Origin: Calothrix sp. HK-06 | GTDB taxonomy: Bacteria > Cyanobacteriota > Cyanobacteriia > Cyanobacteriales > Nostocaceae | DNA length: 64,000 nucleotides | NCBI RefSeq assembly: GCF_001904745.1 | Contig: NZ_MRCD01000002.1 | Coordinates: forward strand, 13,938 to 77,937 | Direction: 5' to 3' | In this document: piece by piece, positions 1 to 9,087 of the stretch | Layout: each line of letters opens with the position of its first letter | Numbering within the stretch: the stretch's first letter is position 1 | The notes under the pieces: model-generated | What the model saw: only the letters and a program-made list of their open reading frames with translations | What the model was told of the DNA's origin: nothing | The model's database searches: none | Program-made: the position numbers and the translations under genes

Positions 1-884
1 TAATATTTTTAGTAATCAATCTGTCTAGTTTTAAGTGCATCTTTAAAAACTTCCATAACAATTCAACCCCCCAACGCAATCGATAAATATCTCTAATTTC
101 ATCATCACTGACAGCGGCATCGCCATCCGCAGGCAAATTAGTGACTAGTCGAAACTCAGTCTTCGTTTCCAAATCACAAAAATTAACCACTCTGTAAGCT
201 TGAGCATCATCGGATGCACCAACTTTAATCAAGTTAATTGACTCTTGGTATTCTAGCTTCCAATTATTTTTTATTCGCAGGACAAAGTATTTATTTTCTT
301 GTATTAACTCTTGAATAAATTTTAATCCTGCAAAACCTCTATCCATTACTCCAACAGCATTTATGGGTAAATTAGACATCATTTGTGAACCAAATTTATA
401 ATCATGGTCATGTCCAAAATTGATAAAATTATCTTCAGGGCTACCTGTTGCTGTATTGAGAGAACTAAAAAGTTTAACTTGGTGATGTCCTAGTATCCAT
501 AACAATTTACTTGTTAAAGTAATAACTGTTGAATCAATCGGGCAGATAGCGTATTTATCATGTAATTTATTATGAGTTTTATTTTGCACTAATCGGTTCA
601 ATTCTTGATAAATGTCTTGAAATGGTTTTTGGCTTCGATGAGAACTAGATGAGCGAAAAGGGTGAAATATCTACATCAAATCCTGTATTATTTAATCTTT
701 TAAATAAATCTCGCATACTTGTTAAGCTGTTATCCATCGCATAAGATAGCCAACACTCAAAGAATAAACGACTATTCAGGACTGGATAATCGTTTTTCGG
801 AAGCTTTTCTAGAACGCCTTTGACAATCTTTGGGAATGAATTTATAATCACAGTTAAATTGATATATTTTGTTTTATAGCCCAA
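1..884 (-). pseudogene. IS4-type transposase, frameshifted, cut by window edge
   Basis: Read on the minus strand, the first 80 codons (TTG at 884) give an IS4-type N-terminus ending in VDISPF and a stop at 645. The matching continuation lies in another frame from about 655 to position 1. It carries the three DDE-transposase regions: PIDSTVITL (first Asp), GVMDRGFAGL (second Asp), and YRLRWGVELLWKFLK, which fits the Y-x2-R-x3-E-x6-K signature of IS4 transposases. The frameshift lies near 645-660, next to a CCCTTTT run. IS4 elements are not known for programmed frameshifting, so this is probably an inactive copy or a sequencing error. The C-terminus is beyond the window. An imperfect inverted repeat (AGCCCA / TGGGCT, about 878-905) spans the start and may mark the element end; this is uncertain. 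Confidence 0.85.
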
Positions 885-959
885 AATATACCATATTATG
901 GGCTGTTTTTATCACTTTTTTCTTAACATTCAACATTTCTGGTATCCCAGATATCCCTC

Positions 960-1895
960 TTATTTTATATATTTCCCTAGTGTCGCCTGCCAGGTAAAAC
1001 ACAAACTTGCCTCTTCATCTGCTTGTGTCTGTTTGTTTTCATTAACCAAATCTTCGCTTTTTTCTTCTAAATTTCGCATATATTCTTTCAAAACGCCTCC
1101 AGCCGAAATGCCTCTGGTTTTATGTAGCTGACGAGTTAGCTCTAAAAACCATTCTGCATCTGCCACTAGGTCTGACTCTTTTACCTGATACTTCAGAATT
1201 TCTGGGATAATAATTTCCGGGTCTTGATGTTTTGCTATAGCGCTAACGTGGACAACGGGCTGATAGTTTACTTTTAAGCACTGTTGCCATATGTCTACCC
1301 ACTTGGCTTGGGAAATGTACCCATGACTAAAATATGATGGAGGCGCCATTGCTAAAATGTGTAGGTGTGGGTGTGCTGATACTCCATCTCTTCCTTTAGT
1401 CACTTCGACTGACTTGACCCAACCTTTGAAACGCCACATTTTCAGTTCTGTTAACCGCTTAAAGCTTTTGTTTATTTGGTTCAAGGTTAGTCGCAATTCT
1501 TCAATGTGGCAGTTTTTTACAGTTAATGTCATGAATAACCAGCGATGTTTGGGATAATCATTAATTATTTGTGGAAGAATTTTACAGGTTTTGGCTTTCC
1601 ACATTAAACTTCGGCGCCATTGGCAAACGGGGCAATGACGAACTCGACAAAAGCGGGTGTCTTTTAGTTTTAGTTGAAGTGTGTCTTCTTCGCCATTTAA
1701 CAGGTCAAACTCTAGCCATTTTGAGCAATTTTTTACTCGCCAAGCGTAACGAGCAAAACCTTCTTCTTTTGCATCTGCATAGTGTTCTGCTATTTTTTGT
1801 GCGTTAGCTCTGTGCTTGTCCCAAATTTTACCAGCGACAGAAGCATCTGATAATTTAAGTCTTTTTTTTATTATAGGTAATTGGAATGAGTCCAT
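960..1895 (-). CDS. Rolling-circle replication initiator (Rep_1 / HUH type)
   Basis: This 311-residue protein looks like the replication initiator of a small rolling-circle plasmid (pUB110-type Rep_1 family), which nicks the double-strand origin and forms a tyrosine-DNA link. Visible motifs in order are a Cys cluster C83-x4-C88-x2-C91 near the N-terminus, motif 1 FMTLTVKN (about 121-128), the metal-binding HUH-type motif HPHLHIL (about 175-181), and a likely catalytic Tyr in LKYQVK (about 236). All expected elements are present, so the protein may be active. It sits about 75 bp from the IS4-type transposase remnant. I see no other plasmid gene, so it is probably an integrated plasmid remnant. 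The ATG at 1895 is followed by an open frame of normal length. Confidence 0.85.
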   Translation of the reverse strand: MDSFQLPIIKKRLKLSDASVAGKIWDKHRANAQKIAEHYADAKEEGFARYAWRVKNCSKWLEFDLLNGEEDTLQLKLKDTRFCRVRHCPVCQWRRSLMWKAKTCKILPQIINDYPKHRWLFMTLTVKNCHIEELRLTLNQINKSFKRLTELKMWRFKGWVKSVEVTKGRDGVSAHPHLHILAMAPPSYFSHGYISQAKWVDIWQQCLKVNYQPVVHVSAIAKHQDPEIIIPEILKYQVKESDLVADAEWFLELTRQLHKTRGISAGGVLKEYMRNLEEKSEDLVNENKQTQADEEASLCFTWQATLGKYIK

Positions 1896-2216
1896 GTAAA
1901 AGATATATCTGATTACAATATATCTTCTTCCAAAATTTACCGAATGATTGCAGTATATTTACTTAAATTTAAAGTTATTGCTGTTTATTGTTATTAATTC
2001 TAGAGGTAGGCGCCAATCCTAACCTCTCTTCTCTGTGCGCTCTGCGTCTCTGTGGTAAATATAATAAGAACGGATTATAACTTTACTTTTAAAAAATTAA
2101 AATCTTTGAGATGCTACCCTGCGGGAAAACTGCGTTAACGTACCTCAGCATGACAGTTGGAGATGGCTTACTTTTAAGATATTTTCTTAGCCCCCCTCTT
2201 AATAAGGGGGGATTAA
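1896..2216. other. Intergenic region without a recognisable gene
   Basis: About 320 bp between the divergently ending Rep gene and the 2-oxoglutarate decarboxylase gene. It holds one copy of a dispersed repeat (2009-2063) and a stretch rich in short palindromic fragments. No convincing coding sequence was seen. Confidence 0.6.
2009..2063 (+). repeat. Dispersed CTCTGTGGTAAATA-type repeat, copy 1
   Basis: This segment begins at GGCGCCAA and ends CTCTGTGGTAAATATA. A close copy in reverse orientation lies at 29763-29811, and a shorter one at 40857-40899. All three are intergenic. They share the core CTCTGTG..CTCT..GCCTCTGTGGTAAA. The function is unknown; the copies show it is a genomic repeat and not a promoter of one gene. 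Confidence 0.75.
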
Positions 2217-3860
2217 TTAGACTTTACAGGTTAAGTCGTCGGCTTTTTGGGAGAAGCGGGCGTTTTCGCGGTAGTCTACTGGGCAGTCTATGACTGCGGG
2301 TACGTCTTGGGCTAGTGCTTCTTTGAGAACGGGTATGAAATCGGTTGCGGATGTTACTCTGTAGCCTTTTAGACCCATGCTTTCAGCGAATTTTACGAAG
2401 TCGGGGTTGCCAAAGTGGACGAAGGATGAGCGACCTTTACCAAAGTGGTTTTCTTGTTTCCATTCGATTAGTCCGTAACCTCCGTCGTTGAATATTAAGG
2501 TTACAAATGGTGTGCCTACTCGCAGTGCAGTTTCTAGTTCTTGACAGTTCATCATGAACCCTCCGTCTCCTGTCGCTGCGATGACCTTACGGTTGGGATG
2601 TACTAGTTTGGCTGCTACAGCGCCTGGTATGGCTATACCCATTGCTGCGAAGCCGTTGGATATTATACAGGTGTTGGGACTGTGGGCATGATAGTGACGG
2701 GCTATCCACATTTTGTGGGCGCCTACGTCTGATATTACAATGTCTTCTGGCCCCATGACTTGCCGCATGTCGTAGATTAATTTTTGCGGTTTTATTGGGA
2801 AACCGTCATCGGAAGCATATTGTTCGTAGTCTTCGCGGATGTTGTCACGTAGGGTAAGTGAGTAGGGTTTTGGTTTGCCGTGTCTGTCGGCTACTTTTAA
2901 TATTTCGTTTAATGAGTCTGATATATCACCGACTACTTCAACTGTTGGTATATAGCTGCTGTCTATTTCTGCTGAGTTGGCGCCGATATGTATAATGGGT
3001 ATTTTGCCGTCGGGGTTCCATTTTTTCGGCGAAAATTCTATGAGGTCGTAACCTATACAAATTACTAGGTCGGTGTTATCGAAACCGCAGCTAACGAAAT
3101 CACGTTGTTGTAACCCAACTGCCCATAATGCTAATGGGTGAGTGTAAGGAATTACACCTTTACCCATGAATGTATTGGCTGTAGGAATATTTAGTTGAGT
3201 GGCAAATTGAGTGACTGCATCACTCGCTAGGGCGCGAATTGCTCCGTTTCCAACTAGGATAATTGGGTTAACTGCTTGAGATATAGCAGCTGCGGCAGCA
3301 CGGATACTAGCAAAAGATGCAAAGGTTCTGTCAGGTTTGTCGATGCGTAAAGGTTGACCTTCTACTGGCATCGCGGCAATGTTTTCGGGTAAGTCAATAT
3401 GGACTGCACCAGGTTTTTCGCTTTGCGATTTTTTGAAGGCTTTACGCACTAGTTCGGGTGTGATGCTTGGTCGAACTATTTGTTTACTCCATTTGGTGAC
3501 TGGGGCAAACATTGCTACTAAGTCTAAGTACTGATGCGATTCTATATGCATTCTGTCAGTACCAACTTGTCCGGTTATTGCTACTAACGGCGCCCCATCT
3601 AAGTTAGCATCGGCAACACCTGTCATTAAATTGGTTGCTCCGGGACCAAGTGTAGAAAGACACACACCTGCTTTACCAGTTAGGCGCCCGTATACGTCAG
3701 CCATGAACGCTGCACCTTGTTCATGACGGGTAGTAATGAATTGAATCGAAGAATTTTTAAGTGCTTCGAGTACGTGTAAATTTTCTTCTCCCGGAAGACC
3801 AAATACGTACTCTACGCCTTCGTTTTCCAAACATTTTACTAATAATTCTGCTGTATTCAT
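2217..3860 (-). CDS. 2-oxoglutarate decarboxylase (TPP enzyme, ALS-like)
   Basis: A 547-residue thiamine-diphosphate enzyme of the acetolactate synthase fold. In cyanobacteria, relatives placed directly after a succinate-semialdehyde dehydrogenase were shown to be 2-oxoglutarate decarboxylases (Synechococcus sp. PCC 7002 A2771/A2770) that make succinic semialdehyde and close the TCA cycle. Visible are the TPP-activating Glu in TTRHEQGAAFM near residue 48, and the C-terminal cofactor motif starting GDGGFMMNCQELETA and ending NDGGYG. The same frame is open upstream to 3896, overlapping the dehydrogenase end. I chose the ATG at 3860 because it gives the family N-terminus MNTAELLVKCLE and follows an AGGGGC Shine-Dalgarno-like run. 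It starts 24 bp after the dehydrogenase stop, so the two are an operon. It would often be mislabelled acetolactate synthase. Confidence 0.85.
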   Translation of the reverse strand: MNTAELLVKCLENEGVEYVFGLPGEENLHVLEALKNSSIQFITTRHEQGAAFMADVYGRLTGKAGVCLSTLGPGATNLMTGVADANLDGAPLVAITGQVGTDRMHIESHQYLDLVAMFAPVTKWSKQIVRPSITPELVRKAFKKSQSEKPGAVHIDLPENIAAMPVEGQPLRIDKPDRTFASFASIRAAAAAISQAVNPIILVGNGAIRALASDAVTQFATQLNIPTANTFMGKGVIPYTHPLALWAVGLQQRDFVSCGFDNTDLVICIGYDLIEFSPKKWNPDGKIPIIHIGANSAEIDSSYIPTVEVVGDISDSLNEILKVADRHGKPKPYSLTLRDNIREDYEQYASDDGFPIKPQKLIYDMRQVMGPEDIVISDVGAHKMWIARHYHAHSPNTCIISNGFAAMGIAIPGAVAAKLVHPNRKVIAATGDGGFMMNCQELETALRVGTPFVTLIFNDGGYGLIEWKQENHFGKGRSSFVHFGNPDFVKFAESMGLKGYRVTSATDFIPVLKEALAQDVPAVIDCPVDYRENARFSQKADDLTCKV

Positions 3861-3883
3861 AATGTATTGCCCCTGTTCTCTAA

Positions 3884-5248
3884 TTATTTCTGCCACACTG
3901 TTTTAACATTTACAAACTCATGTATCCCCTGGATACTAAGTTCGCGACCGTAACCAGAACGTTTAATGCCCCCGAAAGGTAAGCGGGGGTCTGATTTTAC
4001 CATGCCGTTTATAAATACTGAACCTGCTTCGATTTCGTTGATGAAGCGTTTTTGCTCGCTTTCATCGTTACTCCAAGCACTGGCGCCTAAGCCAAAGGGT
4101 GTATCATTGGCAAGTTCAATAGCTGCGTCGATGTCTTTGACTCGAAACAACATTGCCACTGGCCCAAAGAATTCTTCTTTGGCAATGGGGTTTTCTTTAG
4201 AAATTTTTAAGATTGTTGGTGGATAAAAGTTACCAGGACGGTCATCCATAGGATTTCCACCTGTTAATACTTTCGCTCCGTTGTTGACGGCAGCTTTGAC
4301 TTGCGAGTCTATATCTTGAAGGATATTGGGTGTCGCAAGTGGGCCAATGTCGGTGTCGGTTGACATGGGGTCGCCGATTTTTAAAGCTTGGAATTTTTGT
4401 AGGAGTAATTGTTCAAATTTATCTGCTATTGTTTCAGTGACTATAAATCGTTTGGCTGCGATGCATGATTGTCCGTTGTTTAACATGCGCGCGCTTGTGG
4501 CTGTTGTTGCTGCTAGCTCTAGGTCTGCACTCTCCATGACTATAAATGGGTCGCTTCCACCTAGTTCTAATACGACTTTTTTAATTTCTTTGCCTGCTGT
4601 TGCTGCTAGTGAGGCACCTGCTGGCTCGCTACCTGTTAGGGTTGCGGCTTTTACGCGGTCGTCGGTTATAATGTCAGCGACTTTGTTGGCGCCGATGAGG
4701 AAAGTTTGAAATACACCTGCCTCAAAGCCTGCTTTTTGGAAAATTTCTTCGATGGCTATGGCACACTGAGGTACGTTTGAGGCATGTTTTAATATACCAA
4801 CATTACCTGCCATTAAAGCTGGTGCCGCAAAGCGAAAGACTTGCCAAAACGGGAAATTCCACGGCATTACAGCAAGAATAATACCTAACGGTTGGTAGCG
4901 AATAAAACTAGCGCTTGCATCTGTTTCTACACTTTTATCAGCTAGAAATTGCGGCGCCGTTTCTGCATAGTAGCGACAAACTAAGGCGCATTTTTCGACT
5001 TCAGCAATAGCACTTTTATAAGTTTTGCCCATTTCTAAAGTCATCAAAGCTGCAAATTTAGCTTTGTCTTGTTCTAAAATCTCTGCTGAAGAATTGAGTA
5101 AATGCGAGCGCGTCTCGAAACTTGTGTGACGATATTTCAAAAATACCTGCTGTGCCAAATCTATTTTGGCGCCTATTTCAGTATCATTGAGCGGTTCGAA
5201 AGTCCTTAGTAGTTCCCCAGTAGCGGGATTTATGGTGGCTATTGCCAT
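3884..5248 (-). CDS. gabD: Succinate-semialdehyde dehydrogenase, NAD(P)+
   Basis: A 454-residue aldehyde dehydrogenase that oxidises succinic semialdehyde to succinate, the second step of the cyanobacterial 2-oxoglutarate shunt. The general-base Glu is visible in VLELGGSDPF (about residue 228) and the catalytic Cys in NNGQSCIAAKR (about 260). The substrate-channel region MPWNFPFWQVFRF and the C-terminal LPFGGIKRSGYGREL are typical of the short SSADH/GabD subfamily. The start is firm: the ATG at 5248 follows a strong GGGAGGTC ribosome site. The gene is first in a two-gene operon with the decarboxylase downstream, which supports the assignment over a generic aldehyde dehydrogenase. Confidence 0.9.
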   Translation of the reverse strand: MAIATINPATGELLRTFEPLNDTEIGAKIDLAQQVFLKYRHTSFETRSHLLNSSAEILEQDKAKFAALMTLEMGKTYKSAIAEVEKCALVCRYYAETAPQFLADKSVETDASASFIRYQPLGIILAVMPWNFPFWQVFRFAAPALMAGNVGILKHASNVPQCAIAIEEIFQKAGFEAGVFQTFLIGANKVADIITDDRVKAATLTGSEPAGASLAATAGKEIKKVVLELGGSDPFIVMESADLELAATTATSARMLNNGQSCIAAKRFIVTETIADKFEQLLLQKFQALKIGDPMSTDTDIGPLATPNILQDIDSQVKAAVNNGAKVLTGGNPMDDRPGNFYPPTILKISKENPIAKEEFFGPVAMLFRVKDIDAAIELANDTPFGLGASAWSNDESEQKRFINEIEAGSVFINGMVKSDPRLPFGGIKRSGYGRELSIQGIHEFVNVKTVWQK

Positions 5249-5364
5249 GACAAAGACCTCCCGTTAAGTACACCTATAGATAATATTTATTTTTGACTTA
5301 ACCATTATGGTAATGAGCAAAAATTAATTATATATAACACTATTATAATTTTAGTGTCAGCTAT

Positions 5365-5428
5365 AGAAACCGGGTTTTTTTATCAGATTGCAATAAAAAT
5401 GACAATTTTGCTTAAAAACCCGGTTTCT
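5365..5428. repeat. Dispersed hairpin AGAAACCGGGTTT...AAACCCGGTTTCT
   Basis: Near-perfect inverted repeat with arms AGAAACCGGGTTTTT and AAAAACCCGGTTTCT around a spacer of about 34 bp. The same arm recurs at 20215-20243, 33664-33678, 56810-56844, 57311-57372 and 63186-63202, and variants lie inside the two MITE-like elements at 15945-16044 and 56411-56527. It is a dispersed family found between genes. Confidence 0.8.
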
Positions 5429-5539
5429 TGCATTTTAGATTTAAAATTTATAATGTTAATTAGTATATATATTTAAAAATAATCATTTGTGTATTTTTTT
5501 ATTCAGTATAAATACTGATGAAATTAATGTCATTATAAA

Positions 5540-7168
5540 TTAGTGCATCCTTGTTTGATATACTTTTACCAGGCGGTCAATACCTTTAAAGCGGTACTCA
5601 CCCATTTCGTAAAATGAAGAATTGGCATTAAGAAGTTGGTAAGTTGCTTCACTTATGACGCATTCACCTGGTGGACATACACTTTCTAAACGTGATGCTA
5701 AATTAATTGTTGCTCCTAATGCAGTGTATTCTACCCGTTGCGAACTGCCAACATCACCAACAACGGCTTTACCACTGTTAATTGCTATTCGTAATTGTAA
5801 AGGTTCTTGCCAGAAGTTATTGGCATTTAGATTCTCTAACCTAATTAACATTCCTTGTGCAGCAGCAACTGCACGTTCTGCGTGGTCGGGTTGTAGTTCG
5901 GGGGCACCGAAAAAAGCCATGATACAATCACCGATATATTTATCTAAAGTGCCACCGTAGGCAAAAACCTCTTGAAGCATTTCTTCAAATAAATTATTGA
6001 GCATTTCGGCAATTTGCGTTGGTGTCATCCGTTCGGAAATAGCTGTAAATCCAACGATATCGGCGAATAAAATGCTAATTTCGCTTTCTTTGGGTGGTAA
6101 ACGTCCATCGGGTAAAGCACCAACCTCGATTAATTGCTGAACAACTGCTGGTGAATGATATCGTTCTAAACGCTGACGTATTACTTCTTCGCTTTTAAGT
6201 TTTTCTGCTAACAACCAACGTTGAACGCTCGATGCTACGATATTTGCTAGCGCTGAGAAAAAACTTAATTCTTGCTCACCTTCTGCTTCCCAATGGTATG
6301 AAGAAAGATGCGCGTCTGCATATAAAACGCCAACTACTTTATTCTCGTCCCAAAGAGGTACAGCCATTGCGCTGCGTATATCGTTCATTAATATGCTGTG
6401 TTCGCTTGCAAATCTTTCGTCGTTTTGTGCGTCGGCAATTTGAATCGCTATTTTTTCTTCAAATACTTTTTGGCAAATACTGCGACTTACCCAACTGCCA
6501 TCTGCTGAGAGTTTTTTTTCTTTAGCAGAAATTCGTACTGCTGCACTTATTAATTCTAGCTTGCCACAGCCTTTAACATCGATTAATAGCGCTAAACGGT
6601 CTATACTGTCTAAGTAGCGAAATACAACCTCTTGCACTTGTGCAAAAATTTCTTCTATTGACGCAGCTGCTGAGAGATTTTTCGCGATGTTTACTAAATC
6701 CTTAAGACGCGCAATTGTTTTGTCTTTGTTACTATCACTACCTGAGTTCCCTTGTGCTTCTATCCAGCTTTCTTGCAACTGCTTGACGTTTCGCAAGATA
6801 GTTCGCTGTTCTCCTGCTTCTGAGAACCCTGGTGCCTGAAGACGAAAATCATTCTCTTTGAGAATAACAAGAAGGCTGATGTTGCCTAACCATATTACAT
6901 CGCCATGATGGAATTTTTGTGGCGCCGTAATCATTTTATCATTAACGTGTGTCCCGTTTTTGCTTCCCAAATCCTCAACTGTCCATGTATCGTCAGGTGC
7001 TTTTACTAGACGAGCATGATAGCGAGAAATTCCGCCAAACGGTAAATATAAGTCGCATTCCGGTAGACGACCAATTGTAAACACATCTTGATGCACTTCT
7101 ACCGTTTTGTCGGTGTTTCCCTCTTTGAGTCGTAGCTTCAGGTGGGTCATGGGTGACGAAAACTCCAT
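5540..7168 (-). CDS. FHA-GAF-class III nucleotide cyclase
   Basis: A soluble signalling protein that probably makes cAMP (or cGMP). The N-terminal FHA domain (about residues 10-105) shows the phosphopeptide-binding pattern IGRLPECDL, ISRYHARL and LGSKNGTHVND. A GAF domain follows (about 170-325), then a class III cyclase. The cyclase has metal-binding Asp in FADIVGFT and IGDCIMAFFG, a purine-contact Lys in TLDKYIGD, and Asn/Arg transition-state residues in NLASRLE. All catalytic positions are present, so the enzyme should be active. Its architecture resembles cyanobacterial CyaA/CyaC-type adenylate cyclases. The reading frame is open to a TTG at 7177; I prefer the ATG at 7168, and the ATG at 7147 directly before the FHA domain is also possible. 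The FHA domain implies control by a Thr-phosphorylated partner. Confidence 0.85.
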   Translation of the reverse strand: MEFSSPMTHLKLRLKEGNTDKTVEVHQDVFTIGRLPECDLYLPFGGISRYHARLVKAPDDTWTVEDLGSKNGTHVNDKMITAPQKFHHGDVIWLGNISLLVILKENDFRLQAPGFSEAGEQRTILRNVKQLQESWIEAQGNSGSDSNKDKTIARLKDLVNIAKNLSAAASIEEIFAQVQEVVFRYLDSIDRLALLIDVKGCGKLELISAAVRISAKEKKLSADGSWVSRSICQKVFEEKIAIQIADAQNDERFASEHSILMNDIRSAMAVPLWDENKVVGVLYADAHLSSYHWEAEGEQELSFFSALANIVASSVQRWLLAEKLKSEEVIRQRLERYHSPAVVQQLIEVGALPDGRLPPKESEISILFADIVGFTAISERMTPTQIAEMLNNLFEEMLQEVFAYGGTLDKYIGDCIMAFFGAPELQPDHAERAVAAAQGMLIRLENLNANNFWQEPLQLRIAINSGKAVVGDVGSSQRVEYTALGATINLASRLESVCPPGECVISEATYQLLNANSSFYEMGEYRFKGIDRLVKVYQTRMH

Positions 7169-7493
7169 CCAGGGCAAAGTTGTGCTAGCATCTTAACTCA
7201 GCAGCCTGGTGGCTTGGTAATTGACTGGTCATTTTTAGCCTACACTCCTTGATTTGAGTAATATAAAGCACATAATATTTTCGCAATCTAATTCCAGAAA
7301 CGCAAGGTTAAAAGTACTAGATAGCTTACACAAAAAATTTAGTCTGAGTAATTTCAACTAGAGTATAGCTTATTGGCGTAGGTCAAGCGAATGGTGTAGG
7401 TCAGGCAAGACTCATGAATGATAGTGATTGATTATACAAATAAAAATATAAATAAGTATTTTCGCATATTCTTTACAACAGCTTTATTCTATC

Positions 7494-7523
7494 TTGACCT
7501 TTTTTTAGTCAATATTGTATAGA
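7494..7523 (+). promoter_or_regulatory. Candidate sigma-70-type promoter of the VanZ gene
   Basis: TTGACC (7494-7499) and TATAGA (7518-7523) are separated by 18 bp and lie about 33 bp upstream of the ATG at 7557. This fits a housekeeping-type promoter by sequence alone; no transcript evidence is available. Confidence 0.4.
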
Positions 7524-7556
7524 CAAAATATTTTAGCGACTAGATATTAATAAATA

Positions 7557-9056
7557 ATGAAACGAGACAAAGCATCTTCCGTTTTACGAATTTGGGGTTT
7601 TCCAGCAGATTTATTGTTGGTGTTTGTTGGTGTTGTAGCAGTAACAGTTGCAACATTATACCCGTTTAATTTTTCAGTACCAGCAGATTTCTCGCTTGGC
7701 GCCATTTTTGAGCGATTTGACAACACGAGTTTTTTTAATGACCAAGTAAATAATATTTTACTGTTTATGCCGCTTGGTTTTGGATTTGCAAGTATTTTAC
7801 TTAGAAAAAATGTTGAGCCATTAATTCAAATACTTGCTGTGATTGCCACTGGTGCCTGTTTATCTTTTACGGTAGAATTTTTACAATCGTTTTTACCTTC
7901 ACGAGACCCTACTCCTGCTGATATTTTTAATAACACGCTGGGTAGTTTTGTCGGGTTGCTTAGTTTTTATATATTAGACACACGTCAATTTCGTTCTACG
8001 CTAGATTATATTCAAAATAGTCGCATTAGTAATTCTCGTGCTGGTATTGTAGGATTTTTGACTGGATATATTATTTTGGCGTTTTTTGTTGGTATTTCGT
8101 GGGAAAACAATATTAGTTTAAACCAATGGAATACAAACTTCCCTTTGGTGATTGGTAATGAACGAACTGGTGATAGACCTTGGCAAGGAAGTGTATCGCA
8201 AATAGCTATTGCTGATAAAGCTTTTTCAGATAGCGAAATTGAAAAAGTTTTCTCTAACCCTAATTATTTAGCTAGTAAAAATGATGCGATATTAGCAAAA
8301 TATCAATTTGATGGGAAAGATAGCTATCGTGATATTACAGGGAAACAACCTGATTTATTATGGCAAGGACAGGTATCTAACGGTTCAAGCAGCAATCAAA
8401 AAGGTATATCTGTTGATTCGAGTCGCTGGTTAAAGACAGAAGAACCAGTTAAATTAATTAATCAAAGAATTAGTGAAACTTCAGAATTTACGATTATTAC
8501 AACTGTAGCGTCTGCTAATCTTTTACAGAAAGGACCTGCACGGATAATTTCTGTTTCTGGTGACCCGATGCATCGAAATTTTACTATTGGTCAAGATAAT
8601 ACTAATTTATCGCTGCGTTTGCGAACTCCTATAACTGGACAAAATGGTTCGGATATTAACTTGTCGGTGCCTAATGTGTTCTCTGATACTAGTCCACGTC
8701 GTATAATTATTAGTTATGCGAAGGGTAAAATTCAGGTAAATGTAGATAAATCAGAAAATGTTTATGTATTTAACTTGTTAGAACTGTATCCTAATAATCT
8801 AAAAGTTTTTGCGTATGCAATTACTTTTATTCCGTTAGGATTGTATTTAACAGTGTTGATTGTTATGGTTAAGCGCAAAGCGTTTAATTTGATTCTACTT
8901 ATTTGTGGCGCCGTTTTACCTTCTTTGATAATTGAAAGCATTTTAATTCATGCTAGTGATAAGAGTTTTAGCTTGGTGAATTTAATGCTGGGAGTATTTT
9001 TTACTGCTTGTACAGCGTTGGTATTTAAAGCGCGAACTTTGATATTGAGTAATTAA
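7557..9056 (+). CDS. VanZ-like membrane protein with LamG-like domain
   Basis: A 499-residue integral membrane protein. The N-terminal half is VanZ-like, with NNILLFMPLGFGF, an EFLQSFLPSRDPTPADIFNNT stretch and several hydrophobic segments. The middle (about residues 185-410) is a soluble beta-rich region with repeated G-x-D and YQFDG patterns typical of a concanavalin/LamG-like fold, probably outside the membrane. Two or three further membrane segments end the protein. VanZ proteins are linked to envelope or glycopeptide responses, but the biochemical role is not known. The gene stands alone between the cyclase and rbgA, upstream of an exopolysaccharide locus, which fits a cell-surface role (inference). 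Confidence 0.75.
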   Translation: MKRDKASSVLRIWGFPADLLLVFVGVVAVTVATLYPFNFSVPADFSLGAIFERFDNTSFFNDQVNNILLFMPLGFGFASILLRKNVEPLIQILAVIATGACLSFTVEFLQSFLPSRDPTPADIFNNTLGSFVGLLSFYILDTRQFRSTLDYIQNSRISNSRAGIVGFLTGYIILAFFVGISWENNISLNQWNTNFPLVIGNERTGDRPWQGSVSQIAIADKAFSDSEIEKVFSNPNYLASKNDAILAKYQFDGKDSYRDITGKQPDLLWQGQVSNGSSSNQKGISVDSSRWLKTEEPVKLINQRISETSEFTIITTVASANLLQKGPARIISVSGDPMHRNFTIGQDNTNLSLRLRTPITGQNGSDINLSVPNVFSDTSPRRIIISYAKGKIQVNVDKSENVYVFNLLELYPNNLKVFAYAITFIPLGLYLTVLIVMVKRKAFNLILLICGAVLPSLIIESILIHASDKSFSLVNLMLGVFFTACTALVFKARTLILSN

Positions 9057-9087
9057 TTAGTAGGGTTGGGGTTATACCCAACCGAAG

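Noticed and set aside
2217-3860. Acetolactate synthase (IlvB-like) reading of the TPP enzyme
   Set aside because: The operon with a succinate-semialdehyde dehydrogenase matches the known cyanobacterial 2-oxoglutarate decarboxylase pair, so I prefer that role.
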